NCBI GenBank assembly: GCA_002070395.1
Contig: MWDE01000004.1
Span: 54,477-118,476, forward strand
DNA length: 64,000 nucleotides
Direction of reading: 5' to 3'
DNA from: Synergistetes bacterium ADurb.Bin155
GTDB taxonomy: Bacteria; Synergistota; Synergistia; Synergistales; Thermovirgaceae
Within the stretch, counting starts at the first letter, position 1, and the number at the start of each line of letters is the position of its first letter. This document shows positions 1-8,776 of the stretch, piece by piece. Both the position numbers and the translations under genes were made by a program. The notes beneath the pieces were generated by a model, which did no database searches, was not told where the DNA came from, and was given only the letters and a program-made list of their open reading frames with translations.

Positions 1-304
1 CGCGCTTGGGGCCTCCATCCGTTTTGAGAACCTCGGCGAGGCCATAAAGTCGACCTGGAAGGACTGTTTATTCAAATTATTCATCAGCCCCGCGCTCATC
101 CTTGGTATACTCCTTGCCTGGTCCATCGATCCCCTGCTTCGTAACGCCGTCGTCCTGGTTTCGGCCATGCCGGCTGCCGTCAACAGCTTCGTACTGGCCC
201 ACAATATGGGTATGGACTTTGATCACGCCGGAAAGATCGTAACCCTCAGCACGGCCCTCTCGGTCTTCTCCCTTCCCGTCTGGGTATGGTTGCTGGGGAT
301 ATAA
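1..304 (+). CDS. AEC family transporter (C-terminal fragment)
   Basis: The gene is cut by the left edge; the reading frame starts at base 2 and gives about 100 residues before TAA. The visible part has two hydrophobic segments and the late AEC (auxin efflux carrier) motif containing SAMPAAVNSFVLA, followed by a final membrane helix ending LPVWVWLLGI. AEC proteins are inner-membrane secondary transporters for small organic acids or amino acids. The substrate cannot be told from this part. It is followed closely by the promoter of a tRNA gene. Confidence 0.85.
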   Translation, partial: ALGASIRFENLGEAIKSTWKDCLFKLFISPALILGILLAWSIDPLLRNAVVLVSAMPAAVNSFVLAHNMGMDFDHAGKIVTLSTALSVFSLPVWVWLLGI

Positions 305-326
305 AACCGCCCCTCTCCGGTTCTCC

Positions 327-355
327 TTGACGTGCCTCTTCGTCTTGAATATAAT
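327..355 (+). promoter_or_regulatory. Promoter of tRNA-Leu
   Basis: TTGACG (327-332) and a perfect TATAAT (350-355) are separated by exactly 17 bp and lie 19 bp before the mature tRNA. This is a near-consensus housekeeping sigma promoter, as expected for a stable RNA. Confidence 0.85.
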
Positions 356-374
356 GCTTTCGCAACTTGAAGAC

Positions 375-461
375 GCGGGGGTGGCGGAACAGGTAGACGC
401 GCTAGGTTGAGGGCCTAGTGGCTTACGGGCTGTGGGAGTTCAAGTCTCCCCCTCCGCACCA
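375..461 (+). tRNA. tRNA-Leu (anticodon GAG)
   Basis: Cloverleaf read by eye. The acceptor GCGGGGG pairs with CCTCCGC with one G-T pair, the discriminator is A and CCA is encoded at 459-461. The anticodon stem CTAGG/CCTAG encloses loop TTGAGGG, so the anticodon is GAG. There is a long variable arm and a TTCAAGT T-loop. The 87-nt length fits a class II (Leu) tRNA. Confidence 0.95.
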
Positions 462-472
462 TTTAAAAATGA

Positions 473-505
473 CGGCCGCCCTGCGAAGGGGCGGCCGCTT
501 CTTTT
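473..505 (+). terminator. Rho-independent terminator after tRNA-Leu
   Basis: A perfect 9-bp stem (473-481 with 489-497) with a 7-nt loop is followed by CTTCTTTT. Confidence 0.8.
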
Positions 506-636
506 GGCGTCCGCTTCCTTCAGGAGTGCCGCCGGGAGGTTGCGATCCCCGCCTGCATGATATATCTTCTTCCCATCGCTTCCTCAGGGTCACCCAACGA
601 TCCCGCTGGCGAAGGGAAGGGAGGGAATAGGCAGGG

Positions 637-1299
637 ATGCGCTTCCGACCGGCTCTTTTCCTGTTACTTTTTACCTTGACCATGGCTTTTTGCCTGGTGT
701 TGGCCGTCCCGGCTTCAGCAGAGGGGGAGAGGTACGACAGGCTTGAGGTGCCCGTGCCGGTCCCCCTGGTCGAGGAAAACCCGTCGAGGGACCTCGAGGC
801 TGAGGTCATCGTTGCGGCCTTTACCCGGGCCAACAAAAGCCTTGATCGGCCCACGGCGTCAAAGTACGCCCACCATGTCCTTGAAGCAGCCTTGGAATTC
901 GGCGTGGACCCCTTCATGATAGCTTCGATAATCATCAGGGAATCCACGGTCCGGCAGAACGCCCGCTCCCGCTACGCTCTCGGCCTTATGCAGGTCAACT
1001 GGAAGGCCCACCGCAAGGGTTTGACCAAGGCCTTCCGCGAGATAAACACGGCTGATGACCTGTTAAAGCCGAGAAACAATGTCCTCGCGGGCACCTACAT
1101 TTTTTCGTGGTACCTCAACTCCTGCGAGGGTGATGTGGATAGAGCCCTTTCGCGGTACCTGGGCCGTACGGGGGGGAAGTACGTCTCCAAGGTCCAACTC
1201 TGTGCCCAGGATATGAAGAAGGAACTCGAAAAATACCGCAAGAAGTACGGAATCATGCCTCTATGCAGTACCCTTTCCAAGGCCTATGCTATAGAATGA
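637..1299 (+). CDS. Secreted lytic transglycosylase (SLT domain)
   Basis: 220 residues. An N-terminal signal peptide (hydrophobic residues 6-25, probable cut after AxA near 28) directs it to the cell envelope. Residues about 80-200 form an SLT-type transglycosylase domain: the catalytic Glu is in IIIRES (E102), followed by the GLMQV motif (116-120) typical of the Slt70/MltE lysozyme-like fold. It should cleave peptidoglycan glycan strands to 1,6-anhydro-muropeptides. The ATG follows a purine-rich stretch. It stands alone between the tRNA and an unrelated oxidoreductase gene. Confidence 0.88.
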   Translation: MRFRPALFLLLFTLTMAFCLVLAVPASAEGERYDRLEVPVPVPLVEENPSRDLEAEVIVAAFTRANKSLDRPTASKYAHHVLEAALEFGVDPFMIASIIIRESTVRQNARSRYALGLMQVNWKAHRKGLTKAFREINTADDLLKPRNNVLAGTYIFSWYLNSCEGDVDRALSRYLGRTGGKYVSKVQLCAQDMKKELEKYRKKYGIMPLCSTLSKAYAIE

Positions 1300-1346
1300 G
1301 CCGGTTACCCCGTAATGAACTCAAATCTTTCTGAGGAGCGTTGAGA

Positions 1347-2426
1347 TTGGCAAACCCCTTACCGGTTTTGAAGATCGGGAAGCACGCCCCCCGGTACCCG
1401 CTCATCCAGGGCGGCATGGGCGTGCGCATTTCCGGCCCCAGCCTGGCCGGGGCGGTCGCCCGGGCAGGCGGCATCGGCACCATTGCCAGTGTCGGCCTGG
1501 CGGTCGCCTCCGATATCTACAACGGCAGGAACTATTTCGAGGCCAACCAGGTGGTCCTCAGGCAGGACGTGGCTGAGGCCAAGAAGAGTTCCAAGGGGGG
1601 CATCATCGCCGTCAACGCCATGGTCGCCCTCACCGACTACGACCTCCATGTGAGGTCCGCCTGCGAGGGCGGTGTCGACATGATCATCTCCGGCGCGGGC
1701 CTTCCCCTGAAACTGCCCGAGCTGACCACGGGTTTTCCCGACGTGGCCCTGGTCCCCATCGTCAGCTCCGTGAAGGCGGCCAGCCTGATAATCAGGCGTT
1801 GGGAAAAGCTGTACGGGCGCCTCCCCGATGCCCTGGTGGTGGAGACTCCCCTTTACGCCGGGGGGCACCTCGGCGTCACCAAGATGGAGCAGGTCTTCGA
1901 CGAGGCCTACTCCCTGGGGTCGGTCATCCCTGAACTGGTCCGTTACCTCGATGAAGAAGTCGGTGAGGATATCCCCGTCATCGGAGCGGGCGGGATCTGG
2001 GACCGCGACGATATGGACGAGGTCTTCGCGATGGGGGCAAGGGGAGTGCAGATGGGCACCCGTTTCGCGACCACCGCCGAAGGGGATGCCGACACCAGGT
2101 TCAAGCAGGCCCTGATCGACGCCGGCGAGGAGGACGTGGTGATCATAAAGAGTCCCGTGGGCATCCCGGGAAGGGTGCTTCGCTCCCCCTTCATCGAAAA
2201 ATACCTGGAAGGGACCGTGGAGAGCAAACCCTGTTTTGCCAACTGCCTTTCCCACTGCTCCTACCGTACCGAGAGGCAGGCCTTCTGCATAGCCCAGGCG
2301 CTGGTGGACGCCTTCCGCGGCAACTGGGAGGAGGGTCTTTTCTTCTGCGGCTCCAACGTGGCGAAGATCACGCGGGTCGAGACCGTCGAGGAGATCTTCG
2401 CCGAGCTTTTCGGCCCCGCCGAGTGA
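1347..2426 (+). CDS. Nitronate monooxygenase-family flavin oxidoreductase
   Basis: About 359 residues, FMN-binding TIM barrel of the 2-nitropropane dioxygenase/FabK-like family. Visible motifs are GGMGVRIS near the N-terminus, GGHLGVTK in the middle, and the phosphate-binding VIGAGGIWDRDD with GVQMGTRF. The physiological substrate is unknown for most members. The C-terminal part carries Cys spaced CX3CX3C (CFANCLSHC) with one further Cys, which is not part of the barrel and could bind metal. TTG at 1347 is chosen over TTG 1341 because GAGGAG (1333-1338) lies 8 nt upstream of it. Confidence 0.82.
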   Translation: MANPLPVLKIGKHAPRYPLIQGGMGVRISGPSLAGAVARAGGIGTIASVGLAVASDIYNGRNYFEANQVVLRQDVAEAKKSSKGGIIAVNAMVALTDYDLHVRSACEGGVDMIISGAGLPLKLPELTTGFPDVALVPIVSSVKAASLIIRRWEKLYGRLPDALVVETPLYAGGHLGVTKMEQVFDEAYSLGSVIPELVRYLDEEVGEDIPVIGAGGIWDRDDMDEVFAMGARGVQMGTRFATTAEGDADTRFKQALIDAGEEDVVIIKSPVGIPGRVLRSPFIEKYLEGTVESKPCFANCLSHCSYRTERQAFCIAQALVDAFRGNWEEGLFFCGSNVAKITRVETVEEIFAELFGPAE

Positions 2427-2453
2427 CCTTTAACCCGCCGGCGCGGTACCTTG

Positions 2454-4286
2454 TCAGGCTAGGAGCGCTTCCAGTTCTTCCACGGTGGACCTGAAAAGGT
2501 CCACCGTTCTTTTCACCGGTCCCGGCCCGGCCATGTCGACCCCCGCGTCACGGAGCACCTCCAGGACGGGGGCTGAGCTCCCCCTTTTCAGGAAGCCCAT
2601 GTAACGGCGGACGGCGGGTTCCCCCTCGTCGAGGATCTCCCTCGAGAGCGCCGTGGCCGCCGAGTAACCCGTGGCGTACTGGTAGACGTAAAAGGGCGAA
2701 TAAAAATGGGGTATCCGCGCCCATTCCATCTCGATCTCCCCATCGAGTTCAACGCACTTGCCGTAGTATTCGCTGTTGAGATCCCTCCAAAGCCCGCAGA
2801 AGCTTTCGGACGTCAGGGCCTCCCCCCTTTCGGCCCTTCCGTGGATCTCACGCTCGAACTCGGCGAACAGGGTCTGGCGGAAAACCGTCGTCCTGATCTG
2901 CTCGAGCCGGAAGTTTAGGAGGTATATTCTTTCCTCGCGACCGGGAGCTGAACGGATAAGGTGGTCCAGCAGGAGCGCCTCGTTGGTGGTGGAGGCCACT
3001 TCGGCGATGAATATGGGGTGGCCCGAGTAGACGTAGGGCTGCTCCCTGTCGGAGAAGTACCTGTGGAGGGCGTGGCCCATCTCGTGGGCCACGGTGAAGA
3101 CATCTCTCATCTTTCCGTCGTAGTTGAGGAGGACGAAAGGGTGGACCGGGTAGGCCCCCCAGGAGTAGGCCCCTCCCCGTTTTCCCCTGTTCTCGAAGAC
3201 ATCGGCCCACCGGTGGCTGAAGCCCTCATCGAGGGCGGCCAGGTAGTCATCCCCCAGGGGGGCGAGCCCCTCGCGGACCATGCCCACGGCTTCAGGGTAG
3301 GATATCTCGCGGCGATACTCTTCGACCAGGGGGACGTAAAGGTCGAACATCCTGACGGGGGAAACGCCCAGGACCCTCCCTCGGAGGGCCACGTAGCGAT
3401 GGAGCGCGTCAAGCCCCTCCCGGACGCCTTCCACGAGGGAGTCGTAAACGGAGGGGGGGATATCGTCCTCGTGAAGGGCCGCTTCGAGGTTCGACCCGAA
3501 GCCCCGCGCCCGCGAGTAGAAGAGCGAAACCCGCAGCGCAGCGTTAAGGGAGGCCGAAAGGGTGTTCCTGTACCGACCGTAGACGCCGTAAAGGTTTTTA
3601 TAGGCGTCCTCCCTGACCCTCCGGTCACGGCTCTGCAGAAAAGAGCCGAACCGTTCCTCCGAGAAGGGTGTCTCATGATCCAGTTCGTCGCGGATGGGCG
3701 GAAAGGTCATGTCGGCGTTGGTGAGCATGGAAAAGATATTCTCCGGGGCGTGGGCGAGTTCCGCCGAGGAGGCCAGCAGCCCTTCCTCCTCCCGGGACAG
3801 TACGTGGGCGCGCTTGCGCTGCAGTTCCTCCAGGAAAAAACGGTAAAGTCCTAGCCCTTCCTCCCTCTCCAGGAAAAGAGAGAGGGTCTCTACCGGTATC
3901 GACAGGATCTCCGGGGTGATGAAGGCTCCTGAACGGGCCGCCGCCGCGGCCAGTGTGGTCGCCCTCGCGGCGATGGCCTGGCCGTCGGGGTCCCTGGTGT
4001 CCTCGTGGCTTTTCATGTGGGCGTAGGCGTATACACGGGAGGTCAGTTCACCAAGCCTGTCGCGCAGCTTAAGGCACTCCAGCAACCTCGACGGCGAGGA
4101 TGCCAGGGTGCCGCTGAAGGCCTCGAGGGAGTTCATGAGAGGGCCGGTCTCTTCTAAGGCCCTTTCCCAGTGAGCCCTATCCTCGAATAGGTCTTCCAGG
4201 GCCCACTGGTAGGCCCTATCCAGGTCCTCCCTCTCGGGAATGGCATTGCCCGACCCTCGCTCCTTTTTCCCCGTAAAAGCCATCAT
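2454..4286 (-). CDS. pepF: Oligoendopeptidase F (M3 family)
   Basis: 610 residues, the usual length for PepF. The zinc-binding HEXXH motif is HEMGH (H401-H405), followed by family sequence around GHPIFIAEVASTTNEALL that supplies the third ligand Glu. It is a cytoplasmic metallopeptidase that cuts oligopeptides of roughly 7-17 residues, consistent with peptide-based growth. It is transcribed opposite to both neighbours as a single gene. The start may be the second Met, one codon inside. Confidence 0.93.
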   Translation of the reverse strand: MMAFTGKKERGSGNAIPEREDLDRAYQWALEDLFEDRAHWERALEETGPLMNSLEAFSGTLASSPSRLLECLKLRDRLGELTSRVYAYAHMKSHEDTRDPDGQAIAARATTLAAAAARSGAFITPEILSIPVETLSLFLEREEGLGLYRFFLEELQRKRAHVLSREEEGLLASSAELAHAPENIFSMLTNADMTFPPIRDELDHETPFSEERFGSFLQSRDRRVREDAYKNLYGVYGRYRNTLSASLNAALRVSLFYSRARGFGSNLEAALHEDDIPPSVYDSLVEGVREGLDALHRYVALRGRVLGVSPVRMFDLYVPLVEEYRREISYPEAVGMVREGLAPLGDDYLAALDEGFSHRWADVFENRGKRGGAYSWGAYPVHPFVLLNYDGKMRDVFTVAHEMGHALHRYFSDREQPYVYSGHPIFIAEVASTTNEALLLDHLIRSAPGREERIYLLNFRLEQIRTTVFRQTLFAEFEREIHGRAERGEALTSESFCGLWRDLNSEYYGKCVELDGEIEMEWARIPHFYSPFYVYQYATGYSAATALSREILDEGEPAVRRYMGFLKRGSSAPVLEVLRDAGVDMAGPGPVKRTVDLFRSTVEELEALLA

Positions 4287-4519
4287 CGGCCGGCCTCCTC
4301 AAGATCCCGCCCCGGCAGGGAAAGGACTTCCCCGCCCCAGGATGTTCAAGACCCCCCGATGCTAGCACAAGGAGGAGAAAAACGCCCCGGGGGGAGATGG
4401 TGGAGGCCGGCGGGCTCAGCCCGTGAGAGCAATGTCACAAGGTGAGTATTTGTTCCCCCTCGAGGGAATAGGATCTACAATAGGAGGCGATCGGATCGGG
4501 TCATTGGGGAGGGTAGATA

Positions 4520-5242
4520 TTGCCGGGAACCTTTGGTTGGATAGCCCTTTTCGCTTTCCTGGCCGCCTTCGTGAACGCCCTGGGAATATTGATGGTTTTC
4601 AGGTACCGTGAGCGGGCGGAGAAAATAATGGCGTACCTGATGTGCTTCGCGGCGGGTGTCCTGATAACGACGCCGCTCATGCTGGCGTTGCCCGAGGCCG
4701 TCCGCAGGTATCCCCAGGCGGGTTTCCTGGCCCTGGCGGGTTTCCTCTTCATGTTCTTTTCCAACAGGGTGATAAGGCATTTTACCCACGAGGAGGCCCT
4801 GGCCTTCGGGATCACCGCCGCCCAGGGCATAGGGATCCATTCCTTCGTGGATGGCCTTGTCTACACGATCACCTTCAAGGTGAGCGTGCTGGTGGGTGTG
4901 CTCTCGGCGGGGGGGCTCGTGGCCCACGAGTTCGCCGAAGGGGCGATCACCTACCTCGTGCTCATCAAGGGAGGGATGGAAAAGAGGGCCGCCATGGTCT
5001 ACGCCTTCCTGATAGCCTCTCTTACCACTCCCCTCGGGGCTTTTGTCGCCTACCCCTTCATAAGCCCCTTGGGAGGGGAGGTCCTGGGGATGCTGCTCGG
5101 TTTCGTGTCGGGCGTCCTCATCTACGTTTCGGCCTCGCACCTGCTCCCCGAGGCGAGGGAGCATGAAAAACGCCACTCCTTCCTGGCTTTCATGGTGGGG
5201 GTGGCCCTCGCCTCCTTTATCGTCTTCACCCACGGTCACTGA
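4520..5242 (+). CDS. ZIP family metal transporter
   Basis: 240 residues with about eight membrane segments. It carries the two ZIP metal-site motifs: HSFVDG in helix 4 (H107) and HEFAEG in helix 5 (H136, E137, E140). ZIP proteins import divalent Zn, Fe or Mn; bacterial members of this GufA/ZupT-like type vary in metal preference. It starts at TTG 4520. A small exported protein gene follows 49 bp downstream on the same strand. Confidence 0.9.
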   Translation: MPGTFGWIALFAFLAAFVNALGILMVFRYRERAEKIMAYLMCFAAGVLITTPLMLALPEAVRRYPQAGFLALAGFLFMFFSNRVIRHFTHEEALAFGITAAQGIGIHSFVDGLVYTITFKVSVLVGVLSAGGLVAHEFAEGAITYLVLIKGGMEKRAAMVYAFLIASLTTPLGAFVAYPFISPLGGEVLGMLLGFVSGVLIYVSASHLLPEAREHEKRHSFLAFMVGVALASFIVFTHGH

Positions 5243-5291
5243 TGGAAGTGCCGGGCCCACTCCAGGGACAAGAAGCAATGGAGGTAATGGC

Positions 5292-5639
5292 ATGAGACCG
5301 GGCAAGTTCGCGGCAACGGCCGCTGTCCTGATCCTGGTGCTATCCTTCGCCGCTTCCGGTGAGGCCTTTTCACCGGGTGGATTTTGGCGGGGCGACGCCT
5401 CCTTGCAGGCTGCGGGGGCCTTCGAAAGGGTCTTGGAATTCTTCAGCCGACTCCTGTCCGAGGCCGGGGAGGGACAGGGCCCTGACGGCGGCGGAGCGGT
5501 TTTTTCCAAAAACCCCTACGTTTACATTGCCGCTTTCTGGAAAGAGATCGTGAACGCCCCCCGGGAGAGGACCTTCATCGAAAGGGTGATGGCCTTCCTC
5601 GAGGCGGTAAGGGTTAGGCAATACCGGCGATCGATCTAG
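5292..5639 (+). CDS. Small exported protein of unknown function
   Basis: 115 residues. ATG 5292 is preceded by GGAGG (5279-5283) at 8 nt. Residues about 5-24 form a clear signal peptide ending in an AxA-like site (FAASGEA). The mature part is about 90 residues, with a Gly-rich stretch and a C-terminal amphipathic helix rich in Arg. I do not recognise the family. Its position directly behind the ZIP gene suggests co-transcription. Confidence 0.6.
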   Translation: MRPGKFAATAAVLILVLSFAASGEAFSPGGFWRGDASLQAAGAFERVLEFFSRLLSEAGEGQGPDGGGAVFSKNPYVYIAAFWKEIVNAPRERTFIERVMAFLEAVRVRQYRRSI

Positions 5640-5906
5640 CGATGGAGCCCCCGAAGGGCCCGCACAAAAACCCGCGGTCTGCCGCACCGGGAGGGGCCCG
5701 CAATTCCCGCCCTTTGGCATATCTTTTCTCCCATCCACCTCCGGATGTCATGACTTCCCTCTCACACCGCCGCCGACCCTTGCCCCCAGCCCCACGGCGG
5801 GCGCCGGAAGTTCTTTCACGACAGACCTGGATCGTTTTTTCTGGTATCCTTGTCCGGGTATTGCCGCGAGGGGATACCCCGATCCCAGATCGCATGAGGT
5901 GCACCC

Positions 5907-7682
5907 ATGAAGATAAGAACCCTGGATGGGCCCCGCCTCCACAGGGGGTTTTCCGCCGGCGCCAATAGCATCAGGGCCAGGCAGGGAATCCTCAACAGCA
6001 TGAACGTATTCCCGGTGCCCGACGGAGACACCGGGACCAACCTATCGGCTACCGTACAATCCGTTTCGGAGGGGGCGGTGGTCAGCCGGTCCCTTTCCCA
6101 GACCAGCGCCTCCATGGCCGACGCGGCCCTTACGGGGGCCCGGGGCAACTCGGGCCTCATTTTCGCTCAGTTCCTGTGGGGTTTCTCCCAGGGAACGGAG
6201 GGGCTGGATGAACTCGATGTGGCGGCCTTCGGCCGGGCCGTCTCTGGGGCGGTCCCCTACGCCAGGGAAGCCCTGAGCAAGCCCGTGGAGGGTACTATAC
6301 TGACGGTCATGGAGGACTGGGCTTCCGAGGTCGCGGCGCTCTCCAGGCGCTATGACGATTTCGCCCATATCCTGCCGGGGTCGTTGGAGACGGCCCGGAG
6401 ATCACTCGGCGAGACGCCGTCGAAATTGCCCGTCCTGGCAAAGGCGGGCGTCCTTGACGCCGGCGGCCAGGGCTTCGTCGACTTCCTGGAGGGGATAGTC
6501 TCCTTCCTAGAGAGCGGCGATCTCAGGGACCTAACCCTCCTTTCGGGGACTCCGACGATCCGACACACCCACGAGAACTTCCGCAATGGTGAGCCGGCCT
6601 TCAGGTACTGTACGGAGGCGCTCCTCCAGGGGAGAGGTATGGACGTCGGGAGCATCAGGGCCGACATGCAGCCCTTCGGTGATTCCCTCATCGTGGGCGG
6701 TCACGGGGAAAAGGTGAGGGTCCACATTCACACCGACACCCCTGACAGGCTCTTTTTCACGATCAAGAAGCACGGGTCGCTCACCCAGCAGAAGGCCGAC
6801 GACATGAGGCGGCAGGTCGATGTTTGCAGGAACAGGATGCACTCCGTGGCCCTCGTCACCGACTCGACCTGCGACCTGCCCCAGGAGTACCTCGACAGGA
6901 ACCAGGTCCACGTGGTGCCGCTCCGCCTCGCCTTCGGCGAGAGCGTCTACCTAGACCGGGTGACCCTCTCGTCGGACCAGTTCTACACCCTCCTTGAGGG
7001 GAACGGGGAAAGCCCCGTCAGTTCCCAGCCCCCCATGTCCGATTTCGAGAGGACCTACCGTTTCCTCCTTGAGCACTACGACTCCGTCATCGCCATGCAT
7101 ATTTCATCTAAACTCAGCGGGACCTGGAACGCCAGCAGGGCGGCGGCGGAAAAGGTGGGTGGGAAGATCACCGTCATTGACTCGAGGACGGCCTCCGCGC
7201 CACTGGGACTCCTGGTCATGAGGGCCGCCGAAGCCCTTAATGAAGGGAAAGGCCATGACGAGGCCGTTTCACTGGTCGAAAAGAGCATCCCCGGGGCTAA
7301 GATCTTCATCAGCCTCAGGACCCTCAAGAACATGGTGAGGGGAGGAAGGATCAGCCCCGTCAAGGGGTTCCTGGCGTCCGCGCTGAACCTGAAACCCATC
7401 GTCTTCGTGGATGAAGAGGGTTATGCCAGGTCCTTGGGACAGACACGGGGCTGGGAAAAAAATGTAGAAAAAATCAGAGATATCATTGACCAGGAGCGTC
7501 AAAAAGCCCCGATATGGAAATACGCCATCGTCCATGCCCATTCCCCGGCGTCGGCCGATATCGCCGCCTCGGGGCTGGCCGAGATCGTGGGGCGGGAGCC
7601 GGCCTACGTGATGGATATATGCCCGGTGCTGGGGGCCCACACGGGGCTGGGGTCCGTGGCGGTGGGCCTGCTGGCCGAGTAG
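5907..7682 (+). CDS. DAK2-DegV fusion (fatty acid kinase-like)
   Basis: 591 residues with three parts. Residues 1-200 are a DhaL/DAK2 kinase domain with the Mg-ATP motif DGDTGTN (39-45). About 200-305 is the YloV/FakA-type middle domain (GHGEKVRVHIHTDTP). About 313-591 is a full DegV/FakB domain with DSTCDLP, the fatty-acid-binding ISSKLSGTW, RTLKNMVRGGRI and C-terminal GAHTGLGSV. In Firmicutes the kinase FakA and the acyl-binding FakB are separate proteins that make acyl-phosphate for phospholipid synthesis. Here both halves are in one chain. Confidence 0.9.
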   Translation: MKIRTLDGPRLHRGFSAGANSIRARQGILNSMNVFPVPDGDTGTNLSATVQSVSEGAVVSRSLSQTSASMADAALTGARGNSGLIFAQFLWGFSQGTEGLDELDVAAFGRAVSGAVPYAREALSKPVEGTILTVMEDWASEVAALSRRYDDFAHILPGSLETARRSLGETPSKLPVLAKAGVLDAGGQGFVDFLEGIVSFLESGDLRDLTLLSGTPTIRHTHENFRNGEPAFRYCTEALLQGRGMDVGSIRADMQPFGDSLIVGGHGEKVRVHIHTDTPDRLFFTIKKHGSLTQQKADDMRRQVDVCRNRMHSVALVTDSTCDLPQEYLDRNQVHVVPLRLAFGESVYLDRVTLSSDQFYTLLEGNGESPVSSQPPMSDFERTYRFLLEHYDSVIAMHISSKLSGTWNASRAAAEKVGGKITVIDSRTASAPLGLLVMRAAEALNEGKGHDEAVSLVEKSIPGAKIFISLRTLKNMVRGGRISPVKGFLASALNLKPIVFVDEEGYARSLGQTRGWEKNVEKIRDIIDQERQKAPIWKYAIVHAHSPASADIAASGLAEIVGREPAYVMDICPVLGAHTGLGSVAVGLLAE

Positions 7683-7689
7683 GGACGCC

Positions 7690-8010
7690 ATGGCGGAAGG
7701 AAGAGAGGACGACCTCACGGTCGAGAAAAAACAGGTATCGGAACGCCTCGCGGAAGTGATCGAAAGGACCAGGGTCATGGCCAACCTGGAGATGCTGCTG
7801 GACAAGCGAAAACTGCTCTGGAACAATTTCCTGGCCGGCCTTGCCAAGGGGCTCGGCTTCGGCGTAGGCCTGACGGTGCTTGCGGCGATAGTGATCTACT
7901 TCCTGGTGGTCCTGCTGAAATCCTTGGTGGCGCTGAACCTCCCAATAATAGGTAACCATATCGTCGACCTCGTCCAGTTCGTCCAGGAGCACATCAGCAA
8001 TCAACGCTGA
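7690..8010 (+). CDS. DUF5665-like small membrane protein
   Basis: 106 residues. A charged N-terminal helix (1-45) is followed by the LWNNFLAGLAKGLGFGVGLTVL segment (two parts of one long membrane region, about 52-85) and a C-terminal amphipathic helix. This matches my recollection of DUF5665, whose function is unknown. It starts 7 bp after the DAK2-DegV gene and is probably co-transcribed with it. Confidence 0.7.
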   Translation: MAEGREDDLTVEKKQVSERLAEVIERTRVMANLEMLLDKRKLLWNNFLAGLAKGLGFGVGLTVLAAIVIYFLVVLLKSLVALNLPIIGNHIVDLVQFVQEHISNQR

Positions 8011-8044
8011 AAGGGCGAGTCTGAAAAAAGGGGCTGGTCATTAC

Positions 8045-8683
8045 ATGCTTTCCGCCAGGCGAAGGCCGAGGCTCTTACCAAAGTTGCTTATCGCGGCGCT
8101 GATCATCCTCATCCTGGCGACGGGGGGATACCTGCTGTGGCAGAGGAGGCTCGCCGCTTTTGAGGCCGCCCAAGAGCCGGGAGGACCCGGAGAGGTCCCC
8201 CCCGTCCTGGTTTCGCAGGAAGGAGTTCCCGACCCCGGGGAGGCGGTGGCCCTGGTCGCAGCCAACGACCTGGAAGGTAAGTTCTGGCTGTACATTCGAA
8301 AGGACCGTTTCGAGCTGTCAGCCTGGAACGGAAACGTAAGGACGGCCCTTTACACGGTCGCGGTGGGTGAGAACCCCGGCGACAAGGAAAGGGTGGGCGA
8401 CAGGAGAACGCCGGAGGGCGTCTTCCGGGTCGAGAGCATCCACGATTCACGGGCCTGGGTCCATGATTTCGACGACGGGAAGGGCCCCGTGGAGGGGGCC
8501 TACGGTCCCTTCTTTATCCGGCTCGATACGGGCCGTTGGAAGGGCATCGGTATTCACGGCACCCACGACCCCTCCTCGTTGGGCACCAGGACCACCGAGG
8601 GTTGTATAAGGTTGGACAACAAGGCCCTGCTGGAGATAGTGGATAAGGCCGTACCCGGAACGGTCGTGATCATCGAGCCCTAA
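8045..8683 (+). CDS. L,D-transpeptidase (YkuD domain)
   Basis: 212 residues. An N-terminal signal anchor (about residues 9-32) puts the rest outside the membrane. The YkuD domain spans about 78-212, with the catalytic HGTHDP (H171) and TTEGCIRL (nucleophile C187) at the expected spacing. Such enzymes make 3-3 peptidoglycan cross-links or attach proteins to the wall. It lies 34 bp after the DUF5665-like gene, on the same strand. Confidence 0.92.
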   Translation: MLSARRRPRLLPKLLIAALIILILATGGYLLWQRRLAAFEAAQEPGGPGEVPPVLVSQEGVPDPGEAVALVAANDLEGKFWLYIRKDRFELSAWNGNVRTALYTVAVGENPGDKERVGDRRTPEGVFRVESIHDSRAWVHDFDDGKGPVEGAYGPFFIRLDTGRWKGIGIHGTHDPSSLGTRTTEGCIRLDNKALLEIVDKAVPGTVVIIEP

Positions 8684-8711
8684 AATAGCCGGCCCGGGAG
8701 GAATGCCGGGG

Positions 8712-8742
8712 CGGCCCTTCAGAGGGCCGGCGACAGGTTTTT
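8712..8742 (+). terminator. Possible terminator after L,D-transpeptidase
   Basis: A 7-bp GC stem (8712-8718 with 8723-8729, loop TCAG) is followed, after an 8-nt gap, by a T5 run. The gap makes it a weak candidate. Confidence 0.4.
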
Positions 8743-8776
8743 CCGGCCCCCTTGATGAGAGGCGGTATCGATTAAA

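Noticed and set aside
423..947. 174-codon minus-strand ORF over the tRNA-Leu terminator
   Set aside because: Antisense to the transglycosylase and overlapping tRNA-Leu; no recognisable domain.
5642..5968. 108-codon ORF between the small exported protein and the DAK2-DegV gene
   Set aside because: Proline/arginine-rich composition typical of a non-coding frame, and it overlaps the DAK2-DegV start. The 267-bp gap holds no convincing gene.
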